From an uncultured Oxalobacteraceae bacterium (GTDB taxonomy: Bacteria > Pseudomonadota > Gammaproteobacteria > Burkholderiales > Burkholderiaceae): 5,520 bases of DNA. Both the position numbers and the translations under genes were made by a program. The stretch spans positions 1 to 5,520 of the forward strand of contig CAMLFK010000312.1 in NCBI GenBank assembly GCA_946479255.1, written 5' to 3'. The first letter of the stretch is position 1. Every line of letters starts with the position of its first letter. Positions 1-3,950 of this stretch are shown one piece after another. The notes under the pieces were generated by a model that was not told the origin of the DNA, did not search any database, and saw nothing but the letters and a program-made list of their open reading frames with translations.

Positions 1-76
1 GTTCCGGATAGCGGCACAGCGACTCGTGCCGGGCGTTGTCGTAGACCATGTGTTCACGCCTTATATGGAACGAAGC

Positions 77-185
77 ACTAGACTAGTATCCCAATTCGTT
101 TTGGAGTCAATGGGTTGGCTTCAAATCTAGCGCTGCAAGACTAGATGGGAAAGGATTCGGCAGTCTTCCATCTAGTGGCTCTAGT
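77..185. promoter_or_regulatory. Cluster of TCTAGT hexamers, possible operator array
   Basis: Four exact TCTAGT hexamers lie within about 110 bases: 77-82 (-), 140-145 (-), 171-176 (+) and 180-185 (+). Two further CTAG cores sit at 83-86 (inside the palindrome ACTAGT, 82-87) and 127-130. The copies at 140 and 171 form an inverted repeat, ACTAGATGG at 140-148 with CCATCTAGT at 168-176, separated by 19 bases. CTAG is generally scarce in proteobacterial DNA, so this density is unusual. The cluster ends about 190 bases before the nuclease start, so it could be an operator or promoter region for that gene or for a divergent gene off the left edge. No convincing -35/-10 pair was recognised. The binding role is inferred; only the repeats are observed. 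Confidence 0.3.
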
Positions 186-214
186 GTAGCTGGCAGTGCC
201 TTGCCGGGCAAATT

Positions 215-391
215 ATGCCGACCCTGATCCAGCACTTGGAAGATCGAGAAATGCGCCTTGGCCGGACCAACCCCGGCATCATTGCGCAGGACTTGTGGTT
301 ACAGGGCGGCAATACTTGCGATATCATGAGGCGAGTACGCGGTTCCTCCGCTGGCCATCATGAAAAGGAAAGACGTTGTCTGAACGCTTAG
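215..391 (+). CDS. Doubtful 58-residue ORF overlapping the nuclease start
   Basis: An ATG frame of 58 codons begins MPTLIQHLEDREMRLGR and ends in TAG at 389-391, overlapping the nuclease start by 16 bases. The overlap would suit translational coupling, and the first ~30 residues have a protein-like composition. Against it, no Shine-Dalgarno sequence precedes the ATG (the upstream bases are GGGCAAATT), the C-terminal part is rich in Arg, Gly and His as in non-coding frames, and I recognise no family. A regulator or antitoxin-like partner of the nuclease is conceivable from position only. The frame may simply be chance. Confidence 0.2.
   Translation: MPTLIQHLEDREMRLGRTNPGIIAQDLWLQGGNTCDIMRRVRGSSAGHHEKERRCLNA
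363..372 (+). promoter_or_regulatory. Ribosome binding site that decides the TTG start of the nuclease
   Basis: The purine run AAAAGGAAAG contains AGGA at 366-369, six bases before the TTG at 376. An in-frame stop (TGA, 361-363) lies just upstream and the next in-frame ATG is 72 codons inside the protein, so TTG at 376 is the best start. The ATG at 360 is in another frame and reaches a stop at 381-383. Confidence 0.6.
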
Positions 392-1905
392 AAAAAAGTC
401 CTCACATTTTTTGGCTCGAGACTTGCGGCATCAATACTCGCCGCCGCGGAAACAACTACGCACGGCTTGACACGCCATGGAACGGGTTCACCACAGATCA
501 AATTTTGGTGTGTACATTATGGCGCGATGAAATTCTGGACGTGTTCGATTCTGTTGAGGAGCAGACACGCAGGTTCGTCAAGATCGGCGGCAAGATGCGT
601 CGCTGGTTGGGACCTGCGATCAAACATGGCAGTGACGCCGAGAAAAATTTGCAGCGAGCGTTTAAAGAAAAACGACGGGTAGTGGGCTACGAGGCGGAGC
701 CCAACCCTACCGCCAACGACCGCAGCATCGCGCATTTCTATATGGATAGGCCGCATGAACTGCAGCGGATGACAGAATTCTCCGACGGCGAAACTCTACG
801 GCGATTAGAAATTTACGAAAGGTTTGCACAGCACGGCCGCAGGAAAAACGACATAGAACTGCAGCCGGGCGTGGTGTTCGAATTGGTCGCGCCTAAAGGG
901 TTATTTCCGGGAGCGATGGCGGAGGTTGGAGATGTCCAGCACACCCAGCGTGACGAATCGGACGTTGAACCTGCGGATGAAGGAGGCGGCAACCCTGGGC
1001 AGAGCGATAGCGAGCAGCCCGCCGCTGGCAACTTAAGTAACGAAGCCTACGCAAGCATTTGCATTCCAGTTCTTATCTCTCACGTGCTTCGGCAACAAGA
1101 CGAAGTCTTGCATACGCTCACCTATACTGAATTGGCTGCCTTGCTTGGCCGTCATGACAAGCACGGCCAGCCCTTTCCGCGCGGCTTGGGCAAAGTGCTG
1201 GGCAGGGCTATGGAAATTATCGACGGGGTTGCAGATCGTGTGGGCGTAGTTCCCTACCTCACGACTATAGTCGTGCGCATAAGTGCCAGTGGTACAGGCG
1301 TGCCGGGAGACGGGGTGCGTGAACGTTGGCACGGCTATCAGAATATGAGCAAGGAAGAGAAAAACGCCAAGGTGCTGCGCGAACATATAGAAATCTTGCG
1401 ATTTGGAGGCCGGTGGAATGATGTCCTGGTCGCATTAGGCATGCCGCCGATCGACGCGGCGCCCCCTGGACAACCTTCATTCAACCGCGGCGGTGGGGGC
1501 GAGTCGGATGCGCACAAGGCCCTCAAATCATACGTCAGGTCTCACCCGGAACAATTCGGCGCCGACGCAACTTGGGAAGCATTTGAAGAGTATGCACTGC
1601 GCTCGTTGGATACGATCGATGTGTTCTTCAAATCGCCGCACGCGTGGATCGGTGTCGAGGTTAAGTCGGCCGTCTCCGATGGCGTGGAGGGCGACTATCA
1701 GCGGGGTCTGTTCCAAGTCATAAAGTATGAGGCGTTGTTAAATGCGCAGGCCCGTGCTGATCAACTGGAAATCATGCCGACCGTGAAGGTAATCCTGGTT
1801 CTGGAGCGGGCTTTGCCTGCGGCGCTTCGACCGATAGCACGCACGCTGGCAATCGAAGTGCGTGAGCAGTGCCAGGTGTCGCAGGTGTCAGTTGCAGACG
1901 TGTAA
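376..1905 (+). CDS. PD-(D/E)XK-family nuclease with defence-type middle domain
   Basis: This 509-residue protein is probably a cytoplasmic DNA endonuclease; function is inferred from motifs. The C-terminal domain (about 376-500) has the PD-(D/E)XK order: Glu376 in a helix, Asp415 at the end of a strand (LDTIDVFF, with Asp412 nearby), Glu428-Val-Lys430 in the next strand (GVEVKS), then Gln447-x3-Tyr451, the QxxxY signature of RecB-like members. The middle region (about 224-318) resembles a helical module I recall from putative restriction endonucleases, where a 'LTY.ELA..LG' helix and a 'RGLG..LG..' stretch precede a 'hhVV...(G)hPGDG' strand-turn (here ending GVPGDG at 308-313). Residues 1-170 match no family I can name; position suggests DNA recognition, perhaps of modified bases. 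An acidic, Gly/Ser/Pro-rich linker spans roughly 185-220. Start is TTG with a good ribosome site. No methyltransferase gene is visible in the window, so a modification-dependent or otherwise self-contained defence enzyme is possible. The nuclease fold is confident; role and target are not. Confidence 0.85.
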   Translation: MSERLEKSPHIFWLETCGINTRRRGNNYARLDTPWNGFTTDQILVCTLWRDEILDVFDSVEEQTRRFVKIGGKMRRWLGPAIKHGSDAEKNLQRAFKEKRRVVGYEAEPNPTANDRSIAHFYMDRPHELQRMTEFSDGETLRRLEIYERFAQHGRRKNDIELQPGVVFELVAPKGLFPGAMAEVGDVQHTQRDESDVEPADEGGGNPGQSDSEQPAAGNLSNEAYASICIPVLISHVLRQQDEVLHTLTYTELAALLGRHDKHGQPFPRGLGKVLGRAMEIIDGVADRVGVVPYLTTIVVRISASGTGVPGDGVRERWHGYQNMSKEEKNAKVLREHIEILRFGGRWNDVLVALGMPPIDAAPPGQPSFNRGGGGESDAHKALKSYVRSHPEQFGADATWEAFEEYALRSLDTIDVFFKSPHAWIGVEVKSAVSDGVEGDYQRGLFQVIKYEALLNAQARADQLEIMPTVKVILVLERALPAALRPIARTLAIEVREQCQVSQVSVADV

Positions 1906-2274
1906 TTATCGAATGTTGGAGAGACTTGGTCGTGCGTCACCAGGGCACCGAGCTGCACAGGATCTCGTTGCAGCTCGCATGGCGGACCGTGCGCCTGAGG
2001 CGCCCGGTGCAACTGGTGTGGTGTGCACGGTTCTCAGTCAACGGCGTCTGCAAGGAACCTGACGGTGTGCACGGTTAGCGGCCAGATTCGTGGGCATTCC
2101 AGTTGTTCACCAGGACAACTTCCTAACCTCGGCCAGGTGTTCGACCATGCCGTTACTGCAGCATGCCAGGGCACCCCCCGTGGTTTGTGTCGCGAATCAC
2201 CTGACCTGCCGCATGGTCGCCAACGTGGCAAGCGTTTGCTGTGCGCCGATTTCCCGTCGCTCAGAACTATCGTG
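1906..2274. other. Convergent intergenic region without a supported gene
   Basis: The nuclease gene ends rightward and the first Sel1-like gene ends leftward into this stretch. I see no reliable gene on either strand; the short open frames are Arg/Pro/Cys-rich and overlap each other. A 13-base direct repeat, GGTGTGCACGGTT, occurs at 2020-2032 and 2064-2076. A weak hairpin (AGTTGT 2101-2106 with ACAACT 2115-2120, 8-base loop) has no T-run, so it is not a convincing terminator. On the minus strand the frame of the Sel1-like gene stays open for 25 codons past its stop, to TGA at 2199-2197. Confidence 0.5.
2020..2076. repeat. 13-bp direct repeat pair GGTGTGCACGGTT
   Basis: Exact copies at 2020-2032 and 2064-2076 start 44 bases apart in the gap between the convergent genes. 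Each contains the palindrome GTGCAC. The function is unknown; the pair may be a relic of a lost element or chance. Confidence 0.35.
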
Positions 2275-2706
2275 CTACCGGTTCGCGCGCATCGTGGCTA
2301 CCGCACGCCTGTCATTCTCTGCGGTCGCCGGGTCGATCAGGCTTATCTCCGCTAGTAACCTGTCGACTTCGCCATCGTGTTCCGGAAGGTCCCGCAACAT
2401 CGCGAGAAGCGAACGCCTTGCGTCAACGTGCGGACAGCGGGCTGCGAGGCGATACCACTGTATCGACTCGTCGTACCTCGCTGTGTAAAACGCGTGATAG
2501 CGCGCCACTGTGAAGGCCGCATCGCAGTTGCCATCCTTCGCTGCTGTAATGAGGCGAGCGTAATTCGCCGGCTCAATATAAAAAGCATCGGCCCCGGAGG
2601 GAGCTGCTTCGTTCGCCTGTTGCTCAGCAGATTTGAATCGGTACGCCAGCGCGGCCACAAAAGCGACGCCGAGAATCAGAGCCGGAATCAGAGTCTTCGT
2701 CTTCAT
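2275..2706 (-). CDS. Sel1-like membrane-anchored protein, probable orphan Rhs immunity (copy 1)
   Basis: This 143-residue protein has one N-terminal hydrophobic segment (residues 6-22) with Lys before it and no lipobox Cys, so it is a signal anchor or uncleaved signal. A Ser/Ala/Pro/Gly linker follows to about residue 40. Residues ~47-105 read as Sel1/TPR-like helices (AAKDGNCDAAF, then ESIQWYRLAARCPH). Cys61 and Cys91 are shared with the paralogue at 3504-3950; a disulfide would fit a periplasmic domain (inferred). By eye the two proteins align without gaps at about 60% identity. The start is ATG at 2706, overlapping the TGA of the upstream Rhs-tail remnant as TGATG, with AAGGGG five bases before it; a TTG one codon upstream is less likely. 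Sel1-like proteins are known as immunity partners of some contact-dependent effectors. Since the adjoining toxin tail is a remnant, this copy would be an orphan immunity gene. The cognate toxin target is unknown. Confidence 0.8.
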   Translation of the reverse strand: MKTKTLIPALILGVAFVAALAYRFKSAEQQANEAAPSGADAFYIEPANYARLITAAKDGNCDAAFTVARYHAFYTARYDESIQWYRLAARCPHVDARRSLLAMLRDLPEHDGEVDRLLAEISLIDPATAENDRRAVATMRANR

Positions 2707-2847
2707 CAATGCCCCTTCCCGCCAGGCTGCGGGCGAGAATCAATCCAAGGCCCGCCGCCAGTATATGGTGTTCCACGAACACGCTCGGTCCCGCCGGCAT
2801 AGAACTGGCCGTTGGCCGGGAAATATGTGAACGCAGTTGGCGACCTG
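2706..2847 (-). pseudogene. Remnant of Rhs toxin C-terminus (last ~47 codons)
   Basis: The minus strand here encodes a near copy of the end of the Rhs protein at 3950-5520: [19 protein letters not shown] matches [19 protein letters not shown], and the ending PQPGGKGH matches [11 protein letters not shown] identity to 3950-4091 is about 94% by eye and stops abruptly near 2847. The frame continues upstream to a stop at 2948-2946 with unrelated sequence, and no Rhs core is present. The His-Gly and Ser-Cys motifs of the full tail are missing, so it cannot be an active toxin. It still carries the ribosome site and overlapping stop that serve the following Sel1-like gene, which may be why it persists. 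A short translated leader for that gene (for example from TTG at 2915) is possible. Confidence 0.8.
2712..2717 (-). promoter_or_regulatory. Shine-Dalgarno of Sel1-like copy 1, within the Rhs-tail remnant
   Basis: AAGGGG on the minus strand lies five bases before the ATG at 2706. It encodes the Lys-Gly near the end of the toxin tail, so toxin coding sequence and immunity initiation site coincide. The same arrangement occurs in copy 2. Confidence 0.6.
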
Positions 2848-2991
2848 CCCCCCGGCCGCTGCGTCAGGAGGCCCAAAGATAGCATTTCGGTTGCGAAAAA
2901 GGGATAGCTTGCCAATTTGATGGAAATCAGTAAGTTGCCGCCAGATCAAGCTTAACGTGCATCAATAAACCACCTGATCGGAGATGGACTG

Positions 2992-3279
2992 ATGGACACA
3001 GAAAGCGTCTCGCACTTCCTGGATGAACTCGTCGCTTGGGCCGGCGACCCTCCATCACGCCAGCCCGCCCCCGTTTCCAAAAGTTCTAGTGCAGGGTCTG
3101 TTAACAGGAACGGGAAGGAATACATGGTTGCGAGGCTGCGAAAACGACTTGCGAATGAGGCCGGCAGGACGGAAAACGGAGCGCGCAACTATGATCCGGT
3201 CGAAGAAACGCGCTGCCTTGTCATGCACGAGGAGGACAACGCTCCGGATATTCCGGACCGCGGCCCTGCTCCATACTGA
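2992..3279 (+). CDS. Possible small hypothetical protein, 95 aa, antisense to the Rhs operon
   Basis: An ATG frame preceded by GGAGAT (2980-2985; eight bases separate GGAG from the ATG) encodes 95 residues beginning MDTESVSHFLDELVAWAGD, with a Ser/Pro linker, a basic stretch (ARLRKRLANEAGR, about 48-60) and an acidic end. Stop is TGA at 3277-3279. It has no signal, membrane segment or family I recognise. The ribosome site and mixed composition favour a gene; the opposite orientation within an Rhs module and the lack of a known relative argue against it. Confidence 0.3.
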   Translation: MDTESVSHFLDELVAWAGDPPSRQPAPVSKSSSAGSVNRNGKEYMVARLRKRLANEAGRTENGARNYDPVEETRCLVMHEEDNAPDIPDRGPAPY

Positions 3280-3468
3280 GCGATGTCTATGAAAACCACC
3301 TGTGCCATCTCCCAGCGAGAATGATGTCGGCGTCACCGTCATCGTAAGTGCCGGCCGCATCTCGTCACTCCCAAGCGAGACGACGGTCGTTAGCGATTAC
3401 CTTGACTACGAAGGCGCGCGGTTGAGTCGGACGCAATTCCAAGTTTTCCGGAAGGCGCTCCTATACTG

Positions 3469-3493
3469 GCCGCGCCGCCGCGCCGCCGCGCCG
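3469..3493. repeat. Tandem octamer CGCGCCGC, about 3 copies
   Basis: Exact units lie at 3471-3478 and 3479-3486, with a partial third to 3493 and two matching bases before. The tract sits just beyond the stop of Sel1-like copy 2 (3506-3504). Next to it, CGGCAA-TCAG-TTGCCG at 3498-3513 is a six-base-pair hairpin spanning that stop. With no T-run this is not a standard terminator. Confidence 0.6.
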
Positions 3494-3503
3494 ATGTCGG
3501 CAA

Positions 3504-3950
3504 TCAGTTGCCGGTGCGCTGACGATATTCCCGCGCCTGTGCAACCGCTTTTCGATCACTCTCGACGGCTTTTGGATCGAGCTGCTCGATCTCCAACAGC
3601 AGCCTGTCGACCTCACGGTCATGTTCCGGGTCGTTCAGCAACATGGCAACGAGTTCACCCTTCGCTCCCACATGCGGGCATTTGGCGGCGATGCGGTACC
3701 ACCGTATGGCCTCGTCGTCCTTCCTGGAAAAGAAAGCGTGATGGCGTCCCAGTCTGAAGGCCGCATCGCAGTCGCCTGCCTGCGCTGCGCTGACGACGCG
3801 ATCATAGTTCGCGTCGTCGATGCGCAGAGCATCGGCGCCGGAGGGAGCTGGTTCGTTCGCCGGGTGTTCGGCGGACGTGAGCCGGTACGCCAGCGCAGCC
3901 ACAAAAGCGGCACCGATAATCAGAAACAGAATCAGAGTCTTCGTTTTCAT
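3504..3950 (-). CDS. Sel1-like membrane-anchored protein, probable cognate Rhs immunity (copy 2)
   Basis: This 148-residue protein lies directly downstream of the Rhs gene. It has a hydrophobic segment at residues 6-22 (LILFLIIGAAFVAALAY), a Pro/Ala/Ser linker to about 40, then Sel1/TPR-like helices (AAQAGDCDAAFRLGRHHAF; EAIRWYRIAAKCPH) and a charged C-terminal helical region. The absence of a Cys after the hydrophobic segment rules out a lipoprotein. Cys61 and Cys91 are the only cysteines and are kept in copy 1. The ATG at 3950-3948 overlaps the Rhs TGA (TGATG), with AAGGGG five bases upstream, so the two genes are probably translationally coupled. A small gene right after an Rhs tail is the usual place for immunity, and the anchored, presumably periplasmic, helical domain suits blocking an incoming toxin. 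The immunity role is inferred from position. Relative to copy 1 it has five extra C-terminal residues. Confidence 0.85.
   Translation of the reverse strand: MKTKTLILFLIIGAAFVAALAYRLTSAEHPANEPAPSGADALRIDDANYDRVVSAAQAGDCDAAFRLGRHHAFFSRKDDEAIRWYRIAAKCPHVGAKGELVAMLLNDPEHDREVDRLLLEIEQLDPKAVESDRKAVAQAREYRQRTGN

Larger units (their letters stand above)
2275..2847 (-). repeat. Duplicated toxin-tail/immunity unit, copy 1
   Basis: This unit matches 3504-4091 at a constant offset of 1244 bases, without gaps for the length of the shorter Sel1-like protein. Similarity is graded: about 94% over the toxin tail (2703-2847), just under 90% over the first ~65 bases of the immunity gene, then clearly lower through its body. 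No flanking repeat or transposase explains the copy. The boundary near 2847 is sharp; the boundary near 2275 fades. Confidence 0.85.
2848..3503. other. Spacer between the two toxin/immunity units
   Basis: This ~650-base stretch separates the intact immunity gene from the toxin-tail remnant. On the minus strand no Rhs core, toxin or immunity sequence is recognisable. On the plus strand there is one candidate frame (2992-3279). A second open stretch (GTG at 3302, protein-like until about 3470) lacks a ribosome site and runs antisense into the immunity gene. In displaced Rhs modules such spacers often hold decayed older tips, which may be the case here. Confidence 0.4.

Noticed and set aside
1..49. 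Minus-strand frame starting ATG at 49 (MVYDNARHESLCRYPE) with AAGG upstream, running off the left edge
   Set aside because: Only 16 codons are visible and no family is recognised. The plus strand is also open across the same bases, so neither strand can be favoured.
1869..2078. Plus-strand frames overlapping and following the nuclease stop, resembling a transposase tail at first sight
   Set aside because: Composition is dominated by Arg, Val, Leu and Cys, two frames are open at once, there is no ribosome site, and no transposase motif or terminal inverted repeat is visible.
2101..2120. Hairpin AGTTGT/ACAACT as a bidirectional terminator between convergent genes
   Set aside because: The stem is short and AT-rich, the loop is eight bases, and no T-run follows on either strand.
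2706..2915. Stand-alone 69-codon gene beginning TTG at 2915
   Set aside because: Its second half is a copy of the Rhs tail and its first half has no relative I recognise. It is better described as a toxin-tail remnant fused by chance to upstream sequence.
2952..3360. Minus-strand frames across the spacer (2952-3188 and 3055-3360) as a possible extra toxin tip or immunity gene
   Set aside because: They overlap the better-supported plus-strand frame in complementary registers, carry no Rhs core or Sel1 similarity and have no usable start signal.
3302..3757. GTG frame of 151 codons on the plus strand
   Set aside because: It lacks a ribosome site, its second half is simply the antisense of the Sel1-like gene and crosses the GC-rich octamer repeat. 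The first ~55 codons look protein-like but are too weak to call.
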